Below are positions 38,267 to 46,832 of a DNA stretch of 64,000 nt, one piece after another (position 1 is the stretch's first letter; every line of letters starts with the position of its first letter). The DNA comes from Streptomyces sp. CG 926 (GTDB lineage Bacteria > Actinomycetota > Actinomycetes > Streptomycetales > Streptomycetaceae): the NCBI RefSeq assembly GCF_003148825.1, contig NZ_QGGZ01000003.1, positions 672,999-736,998 on the forward strand, read 5' to 3'. Both the position numbers and the translations under genes were made by a program. The notes below the pieces were generated by a model. That model was not told where the DNA came from and did no database searches. It worked only from the letters and a program-made list of their open reading frames with translations.

Positions 38267-40531
38267 ATGTCCATTTCCAGTTCTGACCGTTCCGTCATGC
38301 CCGAGAACGACACCAACGAGATCATCGACGCCGAGGCCCTTGTGGTCACCGAGGCGATCGAGGCCGCCGAGGCGGACGAGATCATCGAGGCTCTTGAGGC
38401 CGACGTGAACACCGACGAGTCCTTCGAGGACTCGACCACCGACTTCGACGACGACGCCGACGCGGACGCCGAGCCCTCGATCACCTTCGGCGACCTCGGT
38501 CTCCCCGAGGGCATCGTGCGCAAGCTCGCGCAGAACGGCGTCACCGCCCCCTTCCCGATCCAGGCCGCGACCATCCCGGACGCCCTGGCCGGCAAGGACA
38601 TCCTCGGCCGTGGCCGCACCGGCTCCGGCAAGACCCTCTCCTTCGGTCTGCCGACCCTGGCCTCGCTGGCCGGCGGTCACACCGAGAAGAAGAAGCCCCG
38701 CGCGATCATCCTCACGCCGACCCGTGAGCTCGCGATGCAGGTCGCGGACGCGCTCCAGCCCTACGGCGACGTGCTCGGCCTGAAGATGAAGGTCGTCTGC
38801 GGCGGTACCTCCATGAGCAACCAGATCTACGCCCTGGAGCGCGGTGTCGACGTCCTCGTCGCCACCCCGGGCCGTCTGCGCGACATCATCAACCGTGGCG
38901 CCTGCTCGCTGGAGAACGTCAAGATCGCCGTCCTCGACGAGGCCGACCAGATGGCCGACCTGGGCTTCCTGCCCGAGGTCACCGAGCTGCTCGACCAGAT
39001 CCCCGGCGGCGGCCAGCGCATGCTCTTCTCCGCCACCATGGAGAACGAGATCGGCACCCTGGTCAAGCGCTACCTGTCCAACCCCGTCACGCACGAGGTC
39101 GACAGCGCGCAGGGCAACGTCACGACCATGACGCACCACGTCCTCGTCGTGAAGCCGAAGGACAAGGCGCCGGTCACGGCCGCCATCGCCGCCCGCAAGG
39201 GCCGCACCATCATCTTCGTCCGCACCCAGCTGGGCGCCGACCGCATCGCCGAGCAGCTCGTCGAGGCCGGCGTGAAGGCCGACGCGCTGCACGGCGGCAT
39301 GACGCAGGGTGCCCGTACCCGCGTCCTCGCCGACTTCAAGGACGGCTACGTCAACGCGCTCGTCGCCACCGACGTCGCCGCCCGCGGTATCCACGTCGAC
39401 GGCATCGACCTGGTCCTGAACGTGGACCCGGCCGGCGACCACAAGGACTACCTGCACCGCTCGGGCCGTACCGCCCGCGCCGGCAAGTCCGGTGTCGTGG
39501 TCTCCCTGGCGCTGCCGCACCAGCGTCGCCAGATCTTCCGCCTGATGGAGGACGCGGGCGTCGACGCCTCGCGTCACATCGTCCAGGGCGCCGGCGCCTT
39601 CGAGCCGGAGGTCGCCGAGATCACCGGTGCCCGTTCGCTGACCGAGGTCCAGGCCGACTCCGCGAACAACGCCGCCAAGCAGGCCGAGCGTGAGGTCGCC
39701 GAGCTCACCAAGCAGCTGGAGCGCCTGTCGCGCCGCGCCGTGGAGCTGCGCGAGGAGGCCGACCGCCTCGTCGCCCGTTCCGCCCGTGAGCGTGGCGAGG
39801 ACCCGGAGGCCGCTGTCGCCGAGGTGGCCGAGGCCGCCGAGGCCGAGGTCGCGGCCGCTGCCGCCGCCGCTGCCGCCGAACTGGCCGCGCAGGAGCGCCG
39901 CGAGGAGCAGCGCGCCCAGCGTGACGACCGTGGCAACTTCGAGCGTCGCGACAACCGTGGCGGCGACCGCGGTGGCGACCGTGGCGGCTTCCGCCGCGAC
40001 GACCGCGGTGACCGCGGTGGCCGTCCGTCCGGTGGCTTCAACCGTGACGACCGTGGTGGCGACCGTGGTGGCTTCCGCCGCGACGACCGTGGTGGCGACC
40101 GTGGTGGCTTCCGCCGCGACGACCGTCCGTCCGGTGGCTTCCGCTCCGGTGGCGACCGTCCGTCCGGTGGTGGCTTCCGTCGTGACGACCGTCCGTCCGG
40201 TGGCTTCAACCGCGATGACCGTGGTGGCGACCGTGGTGGCTTCCGCCGCGACGACCGTCCCTCCGGTGGCTTCAACCGTGACGACCGCTCCTCGGGCGGC
40301 TTCAACCGCGACGACCGTCCGTCCGGTGGCTTCCGCTCCGGTGGCGGCGACCGCCCGTTCAACCGTGACCGTCGTGACGACCGTCCCTCCGGTGGCTTCC
40401 GCTCCGGTGGCGGCGAGCGCCCGTACGGCCGCCGTGACGACCACCGTCCGGCGGGTGGCTCCGGTTCCGGTTCCACCGGCGGCTTCGGTGGCCGTCGCGA
40501 CGACAAGCCGCGCTGGAAGCGCAACGGCTGA
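38267..40531 (+). CDS. DEAD-box RNA helicase
   Basis: The 754-residue protein has an acidic N-terminal extension (~18-70). Next comes the Q motif (FGDLGLPEGIVRKLAQNGVTAPFPIQ), Walker A GRTGSGKT (116-123), PTRELA, DEAD at 224-227, SAT, and HRSGRTARAG in domain 2. A coiled-coil-like Glu/Ala segment (~455-535) follows, then a long C-terminal tail of Arg/Gly/Asp repeats (RDDRPSGGF, GGDRGGFRR), an RGG-like disordered RNA-binding region. Such helicases aid ribosome assembly and mRNA decay. They usually respond to cold. Confidence 0.95.
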   Translation: MSISSSDRSVMPENDTNEIIDAEALVVTEAIEAAEADEIIEALEADVNTDESFEDSTTDFDDDADADAEPSITFGDLGLPEGIVRKLAQNGVTAPFPIQAATIPDALAGKDILGRGRTGSGKTLSFGLPTLASLAGGHTEKKKPRAIILTPTRELAMQVADALQPYGDVLGLKMKVVCGGTSMSNQIYALERGVDVLVATPGRLRDIINRGACSLENVKIAVLDEADQMADLGFLPEVTELLDQIPGGGQRMLFSATMENEIGTLVKRYLSNPVTHEVDSAQGNVTTMTHHVLVVKPKDKAPVTAAIAARKGRTIIFVRTQLGADRIAEQLVEAGVKADALHGGMTQGARTRVLADFKDGYVNALVATDVAARGIHVDGIDLVLNVDPAGDHKDYLHRSGRTARAGKSGVVVSLALPHQRRQIFRLMEDAGVDASRHIVQGAGAFEPEVAEITGARSLTEVQADSANNAAKQAEREVAELTKQLERLSRRAVELREEADRLVARSARERGEDPEAAVAEVAEAAEAEVAAAAAAAAAELAAQERREEQRAQRDDRGNFERRDNRGGDRGGDRGGFRRDDRGDRGGRPSGGFNRDDRGGDRGGFRRDDRGGDRGGFRRDDRPSGGFRSGGDRPSGGGFRRDDRPSGGFNRDDRGGDRGGFRRDDRPSGGFNRDDRSSGGFNRDDRPSGGFRSGGGDRPFNRDRRDDRPSGGFRSGGGERPYGRRDDHRPAGGSGSGSTGGFGGRRDDKPRWKRNG

Positions 40532-40555
40532 TCGCAGCTGAGCTGAACCCCTGAG

Positions 40556-40595
40556 AAAGGGCCCGTACGACACCCAGGTGCCGTACGGGCCCTTT
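40556..40595 (+). terminator. Terminator after the DEAD-box helicase
   Basis: AAAGGGCCCGTACG pairs with CGTACGGGCCCTTT over 14 bp around ACACCCAGGTGC, itself a small ACACC/GGTGC-type hairpin. Confidence 0.88.
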
Positions 40596-40767
40596 CCGTA
40601 TCCCCGGACGCCTCGTAGGCCTCGGAAGCTGATGGTCCGTAACACCCCCTGGAAAGCCGGTCCCAGGCCGTGTGAAGGGCCACGGGACCGACGGCGACAG
40701 GCCGGTCGGCGGATACCCGATCGGCTGACCGGCGCGGTCCGGCTATGCTCTGGGGTGAGCACCTGGA

Positions 40768-40840
40768 GGGCCATTAGCTCAATTGGCAGAGCAGCGGACT
40801 TTTAATCCGTTGGTTGTCGGTTCGAGTCCGACATGGCCTA
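40768..40840 (+). tRNA. tRNA-Lys (UUU)
   Basis: A 73-nt plus-strand tRNA with acceptor GGGCCAT/ATGGCCT (1:72 G-U), anticodon stem GCGGA/TCCGT with loop CTTTTAA giving TTT, and T-loop TTCGAGT. CC then G follows, so a full CCA is not encoded. A -10-like TATGCT lies at 40744. The 232 bases downstream hold no gene. Confidence 0.94.
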
Positions 40841-41072
40841 CCGCTCGCAGGGACGGGGAGACATCCTCCGACCTGCTGCTGAGCGCCCCACCCAGCTTCG
40901 GCCGGATGGGGCGCTCCGTCGTTCCCGGGGGCCGGCCGGCCGCCGGGGCCGCCGAACCGGCGGACCGTGGCCGGGCGATGGGCGCCGCCTCCGGTGGGGT
41001 GGACACGGGCGGCGGCGTGCCGCCCGGAAAATCCGGTGACCGTTCAGGGCCGCGGAGGTAGCGTCGCCGATC

Positions 41073-41585
41073 ATGACGCCTGTTCTGCGTACCGAGCGCC
41101 TGCTCCTCGACCCGTACACACCGGCCGACGAGGAGGCGTTCGTCGCCCTCTTCCAGGACCACCGGGTGTCCCGGTGGATGGGGGACGGTCCCACTTCCGA
41201 GGACGAGGACCGGGCGCTCTTCGGGCGGGTCTTCTCGAAGGTCTACGCCGAGAACCTCTTCGACGTGTGGGCCGTGCGCCGGGACGGCCGGCTGGTCGGG
41301 CACGCCGAGATCAAGCGCACCGACGAGGTCGACGGCCACGAGATCATCTACGCCCTGGCCGCCGAGGCCTGGGGGGCGGGCCTGGGTACCGAGATCGCCG
41401 AGGCGATCGTCGCGTACGGCTTCGGCGCCCTCGGTCTGACGGAGGTGCACGCCACGGTGGCCGACGCCAACACGGCCTCGCTGGTCCTGCTGGAGCGGAT
41501 CGGCTTCAGCCACGTCCGGGACGTACGGGAGGACGACGGGAGCACGACCCACGTGCTGACCCGGCACCGGGACCCCGTCGCCTGA
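41073..41585 (+). CDS. GNAT-family N-acetyltransferase (RimJ-like)
   Basis: The 170-residue protein has the GNAT fold. It opens LRTERLLLDPYTPADEEAFVALF, has strand 4 LVGHAEIKRTD, the acetyl-CoA loop AAEAWGAGLGTEIAEAIVAYGF (Q/R-x-x-G-x-G/A type, ~100-110) and the NTASLVLLERIGF motif of RimJ/RimL-like enzymes that acetylate N-termini or amines. The substrate is unknown. It stands alone between two tRNA genes. Confidence 0.9.
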   Translation: MTPVLRTERLLLDPYTPADEEAFVALFQDHRVSRWMGDGPTSEDEDRALFGRVFSKVYAENLFDVWAVRRDGRLVGHAEIKRTDEVDGHEIIYALAAEAWGAGLGTEIAEAIVAYGFGALGLTEVHATVADANTASLVLLERIGFSHVRDVREDDGSTTHVLTRHRDPVA

Positions 41586-41712
41586 CGGCCACCACCGGGC
41601 CGGTTCCGGGCCGGTTTCAAGGCTTTGACCTGCGACGATGCCCTCCTGTGGGGCGCGTGGCGGTTAATTGGTGAAGGGCTCTCCCCGGATGGCGTAGAGT
41701 TGTGTTCACCGA

Positions 41713-41788
<76 letters not shown>

Positions 41789-41793
41789 CAGTA

Positions 41794-41829
41794 CGAAGGC
41801 CCGGTTCCTCACCAGGAACCGGGCCTTCG
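41794..41829 (+). terminator. Terminator of tRNA-fMet
   Basis: CGAAGGCCCGGTTCCT forms a perfect 16-bp stem with loop CACC, followed by TCGTCGT. Confidence 0.88.
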
Positions 41830-41976
41830 TCGTGCTCCGGCCCCGCCGGTCCTCTTGCCTCGTCACCCGTCCGGCCGCTGTCAGGTCGCCGTACGGATGC
41901 TCCTGCCGCCAGCCTTGAGGGGCGATCGGACAGCGGGCCCGGACCCGTGTGACGGACCGGGCGGCGGGAGAGCGGC

Positions 41977-43206
41977 GTGGGGCTGGGCCGGCAGGGCGAC
42001 GGCGCTGGGCGCGCGTACGGGAACGACACGGGGAACGGCACGGGGAACGGCACGGGGAACGACACCGTTCCCGGCGCCGGGAACGGTGTGACCCGTCGCG
42101 TGGTCCGGCTGCTGCCGGGCGTGCTGATCGTCCTCGGCATGGTCTTCGACGTGCTGACCCCGCCCAGTTTCACCGGATCCCCGTTCTTCACCGCGGCCCC
42201 GCTGATCGCCGCTCCTCTCTTCACCCTCTGGGCCACGGCCCTGACCGGCGGGGTGGCGCTGTTCGCGGTGTTCGTGCTGCACATCTTCAACGGCACCAGT
42301 TGGAGGGTCGAGGCGTTGACCGAGCTGGTGACCGTACTGACCGTCGCCGGGCTGGCGCTCCTGATCAACCGGATGGTGCGGCGCAGCGGTGAGCGGCTCG
42401 CCTCGGCGCGCGGGATCGCCGAGGCCGCGCAGCGGGCGGTGCTGCCGAAGCCCGCCGAGCGCATCGGGGGGTTGCACGTCTGCGCCTGGTACGAGGCCGC
42501 GCAGGCGGACGCCTTCATCGGCGGCGATCTGTACGCGGTCCAGGAGACCCCGTACGGGGTGCGCCTCGCGGTGGGCGACGTACGCGGAAAGGGGCTGGGG
42601 GCGGTCGAGGCCGTCGCGGTGGTCCTCGGGGCGTTCCGGGAGGCGGCGGACACCGAGCCCACGCTGCAGGCGTTGGCGCAGCGGCTGGAGCGGGCGCTGG
42701 CCCGCGAGGGCACGCGGCGCGACGGTCTGGACGCGGTGGAGGGGTTCACGACGTGCGTGCTCGGGGAGATCCCGCCAGGGGCGGGCGCGCTGCGGCTGCT
42801 CAACCGTGGCCACCCCGAGCCGCTGCTGCTGCACGGGAACGGGGAGGTTGCGGTCCTCGCCCCGACGGAGCCGGCCCTGCCGCTCGGGATGGGCGAGTTG
42901 GGTGGCTGGCCCGACGTGGTGCAGGAGTGGGCCTTCCCGGCGGGGACCACCCTGCTGCTGTACACGGACGGGCTGACCGAGGCCCGGGACGGCGCGGGGG
43001 ACTTCTACGATCCGGCGGCCCGGCTGCGCGGGCGGATCTTCCCCGGGCCGCAGGCCTTGCTCAGCGCGCTCAGCAGCGATGTGCGCCGGCATACGGGCGG
43101 CGGGGCGATGGACGACATGGCGCTGCTGGCGGTGGGGCGGCCGGGGGAACGGGAGCCGGAGCGGCGGCGGACCGTGCCGGTGGTGCCACGCGGCGACGCG
43201 ATGTGA
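41977..43206 (+). CDS. Membrane-bound PP2C/SpoIIE-type phosphatase
   Basis: The 409-residue protein has three hydrophobic segments (~45-62, ~68-100 and ~112-130), then a cytoplasmic SpoIIE-type PP2C domain. Metal-site Asp residues lie in AFIGGDLYAV (~183), VGDVRGKGLGA (~202) and GGAMDDMALL (~385); LLLYTDGLTEARDG is also present. Such enzymes dephosphorylate anti-sigma-factor antagonists to release sigma factors. GTG 41977 gives an N-terminus of Gly/Asn/Thr repeats. GTG 42088 would start just before the first helix, and may be the true start because the repeat and palindrome at 42020-42089 look non-coding. Confidence 0.88.
   Translation: MGLGRQGDGAGRAYGNDTGNGTGNGTGNDTVPGAGNGVTRRVVRLLPGVLIVLGMVFDVLTPPSFTGSPFFTAAPLIAAPLFTLWATALTGGVALFAVFVLHIFNGTSWRVEALTELVTVLTVAGLALLINRMVRRSGERLASARGIAEAAQRAVLPKPAERIGGLHVCAWYEAAQADAFIGGDLYAVQETPYGVRLAVGDVRGKGLGAVEAVAVVLGAFREAADTEPTLQALAQRLERALAREGTRRDGLDAVEGFTTCVLGEIPPGAGALRLLNRGHPEPLLLHGNGEVAVLAPTEPALPLGMGELGGWPDVVQEWAFPAGTTLLLYTDGLTEARDGAGDFYDPAARLRGRIFPGPQALLSALSSDVRRHTGGGAMDDMALLAVGRPGEREPERRRTVPVVPRGDAM
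42020..42089 (+). repeat. 12-bp tandem repeat followed by a 28-bp perfect palindrome
   Basis: Four units of GGAACGGCACGG type lie at 42020-42067. They run into a perfect palindrome at 42062-42089 (ACACCGTTCCCGGC and its complement, no spacer). The palindrome borders the alternative start GTG 42088. Confidence 0.8.
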
Positions 43207-43508
43207 CGATCGGTAGTCGAACGAATGCTTTCCGCAAGGAGATTGACGGGTCGTCATTTCAGGCCTGTGGCTGAAGTGATAGGGGAGTCGGCTGATTTTT
43301 GCACCGGTTGGGGTGGGTTCGTTCGAGAAAGGTGTGGCCAAAGCCAGTCGGTGAGTGGCTGATTGGTGGGAACGATCAAGCGGAGAAGCTTGGAATCACT
43401 CCCCTACGTCTATTACCTTTCGATAACGCAGCGCGGTCGTCCCAGCCGTCGCAAGAGACGGCACCGTGCGCGCGCGCGTCTCTGCGCGTCGATGAGGAGT
43501 GTGCCCCG
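43207..43508 (+). other. Long leader region of the M23 peptidase gene, no gene seen
   Basis: The 302 bases have no credible open reading frame. The region has GGCTGA/GTCGG-type direct repeats (around 43256-43365), an AT-richer stretch at 43405-43430, and an alternating GCGCGCGCG run at about 43471-43481. I looked for the c-di-AMP (ydaO) riboswitch common before cell-wall hydrolase genes, and did not see its conserved core. Confidence 0.4.
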
Positions 43509-44534
43509 GTGGCCTCCAACTTGCCTGCCCCTGAAGGCATCGAGATCCAGGAGCAGCCGCCCACCGCGGGTGCCTGGGGCGAGTGGAATCCCACCGAGGA
43601 TTCGGTGCGCCCGGTCCGAGGCAAGCACCGGGTCGCCAAGCAGCGCGGGGGACTCGCCCGCAGCTCCACCGTCCTCGGCGTCGGCGTCATCGCGGCGGTC
43701 GGCGCCGGCGGCATCGCCACCGCGCAGGACCGGCCCCAGGTCGCGATATCCCTGCCGGCCCTCCCCGACATGATGGGCGGGAACAAGGCCCAGCAGGACG
43801 AGGGCGGTTCCGGATCGGCGGCCGCGACGGGCGAGCGGACCGGGATCATCGCGCAGCAGTCCGCCCAGGGCGCGGACGCGGGCGAGGTGCTGCGCAACCG
43901 CATCCTCCAGCAGGCCGAGTCCCAGCAGGACGCCGCCGAGGCGAAGGCCCGGGCGGAGGCCGAGCAGGCCGCGCAGCAGGCGGCCGCGCAGGAGGCCAAG
44001 CAGAAGCTGGACGAGGCCCGTAAGGCCGCCGAGGAGGCCAAGACGCAGGCCGAGGCGAAGGCCAAGGAGGAAGCCGAGGCGAAGGCCGCGGCGGAGGCGG
44101 CGGCCAAGGCCGAGCAGGAGCGCCCCGCCCAGCCGGCCGGCAGCTACTCCCTGCCCACCTCCGCCTACACCCTCACTTCGCACTACGGCGACTCCGGCTC
44201 CATGTGGTCCTCGGGCCACCACACCGGCCTCGACTTCGCGGCCCCGACCGGGACCCCGGCCAAGGCCGTGGCCGCCGGGAAGATCACCTCGGCCGGCTGG
44301 TCCGGCGCGTACGGCTACCGGATCGTGCTGGAGCTCCCGGACGGCACGGAGATCTGGTACTGCCACCTCTCCTCGATGTCGGTGACCTCAGGCACGGTCG
44401 GCGCCGGCGAGACCATCGGCCGCGTCGGCGCCACCGGCAACGTCACCGGACCTCATCTTCACCTGGAAGTACGCAAGGGTGGATCGACGCAGGACCCGTT
44501 GGCGTGGCTGAACTCCAAGGGCCTGAACGTCTGA
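43509..44534 (+). CDS. Secreted or membrane-anchored M23 endopeptidase
   Basis: The 341-residue cell-wall hydrolase has one membrane segment (~52-72), a long charged coiled coil (~125-205, alternating Glu/Ala/Lys/Gln) and a LytM/M23 domain. Zinc ligands are visible: H238 and D242 in GHHTGLD, and H318 in GPHLHLEV with H316 in the active site. It should cut peptidoglycan cross-links outside the membrane, with the coiled coil as spacer or FtsEX-like regulator contact. GTG 43509 has GAGGAG upstream. Its 3' end overlaps the convergent PrsW gene by 76 bases. Confidence 0.93.
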   Translation: MASNLPAPEGIEIQEQPPTAGAWGEWNPTEDSVRPVRGKHRVAKQRGGLARSSTVLGVGVIAAVGAGGIATAQDRPQVAISLPALPDMMGGNKAQQDEGGSGSAAATGERTGIIAQQSAQGADAGEVLRNRILQQAESQQDAAEAKARAEAEQAAQQAAAQEAKQKLDEARKAAEEAKTQAEAKAKEEAEAKAAAEAAAKAEQERPAQPAGSYSLPTSAYTLTSHYGDSGSMWSSGHHTGLDFAAPTGTPAKAVAAGKITSAGWSGAYGYRIVLELPDGTEIWYCHLSSMSVTSGTVGAGETIGRVGATGNVTGPHLHLEVRKGGSTQDPLAWLNSKGLNV

Positions 44535-45904
44535 TCCGCGGGTTCCGGATCCCGTTCCGGGTCCCGTTCCGGATCCCGTTCCGGATCCCTGTCCGGGTCG
44601 TGGACCTTCTCCGGGTCCGCCGAGCCGTGGTCGAGGTGCGGGTCGTGGTCCGCCCGGCGCGGACCGGGTACGTCCCTCCGCGCGGCCGGCGGGTCCACCG
44701 GGTCCAGCGGGTCGAACCACGGCGGGATCAGCTCCTCCATGACCGCCGCCCGGGCCAGCGCGGGACCCGCCGTCGCCCGGGACCGCCAGAGCCGGTGCAG
44801 CAACTCCCGCTCCCGGCGCGCGAAATCCCGATCCCGTACGGGGCCGCCGCGCCGCGCCCGGTGCCGTAGCAGGGCCAGGGCCGCCGCGTCCGCCTCGTAG
44901 CGGGCGACCGTGCGTCCGGCCGCCCGGCCCCCGCTGTGCCGGGCCAGGGCGCGGGCCAGCGAGCGGGCCGGCATCGACGCCAGGGCCGGGACCTCGGCCC
45001 GACCGAGCCAGCCCGCGGCCGCGTACAGCGCGAGCTCGTCCTCGACGGCCCGCAGCCGGTCACGCCTTATCCGCACCGCCAGCCACACCAGCAGCCCGAA
45101 CGCCGGGACCATCACGCAGCTGTAGACCACGTAGAACCCGTGCTCCCCGAACTGCGAGGAACCGTTCCACAGCGCGTGCATGCCCATGGCCGGCGCCAGG
45201 CCGAGCAACGGCAGGCAGATCCTGCGCGCACGGCGGGCGCTGACGGCGGCCATGCCGAAGCCCAGCCCGGTGAGCACGGTGAACAGCGGGTGCGCGAACG
45301 GCGACAGCACTATCCGTACGAAGAAGGTCGCCGCCGTCACCGATTCCAGCGGGCCGCTGCCGTCGGCCAGGTCCTCCACGAAGGCGTTGCCGAGGTAGAG
45401 GATGTTCTCGGTGAAGGCGAACCCGGTGGCGGTGAAGCCGGCCACCACGAACCCGTCGGCGGGGCCGGTGAAATGCCCTCTTCGGAACGTGAACACCAGC
45501 AGCAGGGCTGCCGCCTTCGCGCTCTCCTCCACCACCGGGGCGATGGCCACCGAGCCGAGGTGATCGACGGCGGAGGCGTCGGTGGTGGTCGCGGCTATCC
45601 ACTCGGTGGCGAAGTTGTTGGCCAGTATCGCGATCAGCGCCGCGGTGCAGGCACCCCAGCCGAAGCAGAACAGCAGCTGCGACCAGGGCGCGGGCGCGGC
45701 CCGGCCCAGCCACCGGAAGGCCGCCATGAGCGGCGCCACCGGCAGCACGGCCAGACCGAGACCGACGAAGAAACCGGCGGTGCCGGTCTGTTCCCGCACG
45801 AGTTCGAGGATCGCGATCCCGGTCGCGCCGAGCAGGGCGAGGAGCACGCAGGTGCGGACCGTGCCGGACGGACGTGGGAGTACGAGGTGGAGCGCTCGGT
45901 ACAC
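44459..45904 (-). CDS. PrsW-family intramembrane metalloprotease
   Basis: The 481-residue membrane protein has about eight helices in residues 15-285. Family motifs are VVEESAK (E126, E127, K130), FAFTENILYLGN (~165), SPFAHPLFTVLTG (~200) and MGMHALWNGSS (~242), which together bind zinc in the membrane. PrsW-type proteases cut anti-sigma factors or are CAAX-like. The C-terminal ~190 residues are an Arg/Ala-rich cytoplasmic region ending in a (Arg-Asp-Pro-Glu) repeat. The last 25 codons are antisense to the M23 gene. Confidence 0.92.
   Translation of the reverse strand: MYRALHLVLPRPSGTVRTCVLLALLGATGIAILELVREQTGTAGFFVGLGLAVLPVAPLMAAFRWLGRAAPAPWSQLLFCFGWGACTAALIAILANNFATEWIAATTTDASAVDHLGSVAIAPVVEESAKAAALLLVFTFRRGHFTGPADGFVVAGFTATGFAFTENILYLGNAFVEDLADGSGPLESVTAATFFVRIVLSPFAHPLFTVLTGLGFGMAAVSARRARRICLPLLGLAPAMGMHALWNGSSQFGEHGFYVVYSCVMVPAFGLLVWLAVRIRRDRLRAVEDELALYAAAGWLGRAEVPALASMPARSLARALARHSGGRAAGRTVARYEADAAALALLRHRARRGGPVRDRDFARRERELLHRLWRSRATAGPALARAAVMEELIPPWFDPLDPVDPPAARRDVPGPRRADHDPHLDHGSADPEKVHDPDRDPERDPERDPERDPEPADQTFRPLEFSHANGSCVDPPLRTSR
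44545..44604. repeat. 12-bp tandem repeat encoding RDPE units
   Basis: Five units of CCGGATCCCGTT type lie just after the M23 stop. On the minus strand they encode the Arg-Asp-Pro-Glu repeat in the PrsW tail. Confidence 0.8.
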
Positions 45905-45947
45905 ACCACGACCCTAGCGAGCGGGTCTGACACGCGCGGTGACCTTG

Positions 45948-46760
45948 TCAGTTCTCCGTGCGACGGAAGAGCAAGTCGTGTACGAGGTGGCCCTTGTCGA
46001 GGCCCTGGCCCTCGAAGCGGGTCAGCGGCCGGAAGGCGGGGCGCGGGGAGAAGCCGCCGTCGGGCTGCGTGTTCTCGAAGTCCGGGTGCGCGGTGAGCAC
46101 TTCGAGCATCTGCTCGGCGTACGGCTCCCAGTCGGTCGCGCAGTGCAGTACGGCCCCGGGCGCCAGGCGCGTGGCGGCCAGCGTGAGGAAGTCGGGCTGG
46201 ATCAGCCGGCGCTTGTGGTGGCGGGCCTTGGGCCACGGGTCCGGGAAGTACACGCGCATCCCGGCCAGCGAGTCGGGCGGCAGCATCTCCCGGAGCAGGA
46301 TGATCGCGTCGCCGTTGGCCACCCGGATGTTGGTCATGCCGCCGCGCTCGGCGAGGGCGAGCAGGTTGCCCTGCCCGGGGGTGTGCACGTCGGCGGCGAG
46401 GATCCCGGTGCCGGGGTCCTCGGCGGCCATCTGGGCCGTGGCCTCGCCCATGCCGAAGCCGATCTCCAGGACGACGGGGAGCCCGTCGAAGAGAGCGTCG
46501 AGGTCGATGACCTCGTGGCCGTCGATGTCCAGGCCCCAGGTGCCCCACAGGCGCTTCAGGGCCTCGCCCTGGCCGGTGGTGACCCGACTGCGCCGGGGCT
46601 GGAAGCTCCGGATCCGCCGCTCGTGGTGCGAGCCGGCCGGGTCCGGCGCGGGCCCGTCGGGGAAGCGGGGCTCGGTGCGCCACTTGGGCGGCACGTACGA
46701 GTTCGTCTCCGGCGCGGCGTCCGGGAGGCGGGGCGACTGGGGATTCAGGGACTCAGACAC
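45948..46760 (-). CDS. trmB: tRNA (guanine-N7-)-methyltransferase
   Basis: The enzyme methylates G46 of tRNAs using S-adenosylmethionine. The 270-residue protein has the SAM loop VVLEIGFGMGEATAQMA (~96-112) and the TrmB signature VYFPDPWPKARHHKRRL (~170-186). CATDWEPYAEQML is also present. A ~60-residue basic N-terminal extension with RSFQPRRSRVT is normal for the family. The start is ATG 46760. It is preceded by a 72-base gap to lhgO on the same strand. Confidence 0.95.
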   Translation of the reverse strand: MSESLNPQSPRLPDAAPETNSYVPPKWRTEPRFPDGPAPDPAGSHHERRIRSFQPRRSRVTTGQGEALKRLWGTWGLDIDGHEVIDLDALFDGLPVVLEIGFGMGEATAQMAAEDPGTGILAADVHTPGQGNLLALAERGGMTNIRVANGDAIILLREMLPPDSLAGMRVYFPDPWPKARHHKRRLIQPDFLTLAATRLAPGAVLHCATDWEPYAEQMLEVLTAHPDFENTQPDGGFSPRPAFRPLTRFEGQGLDKGHLVHDLLFRRTEN

Positions 46761-46832
46761 AATGCGCTGATTCTACGACGGGGGTCGCGTCGGCCGCCGC
46801 GCGAGCGGCCTCCGCACCCCCCGAAGTGGTCC

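Noticed and set aside
39920..40490. CRISPR-like array in the DEAD-box gene
   Set aside because: The repeats are in frame and encode Arg/Gly/Asp-rich peptides, with no uniform spacers.
43207..43508. c-di-AMP (ydaO) riboswitch before the M23 peptidase
   Set aside because: The conserved core elements of that riboswitch are not visible; only direct repeats and a ribosome site are.
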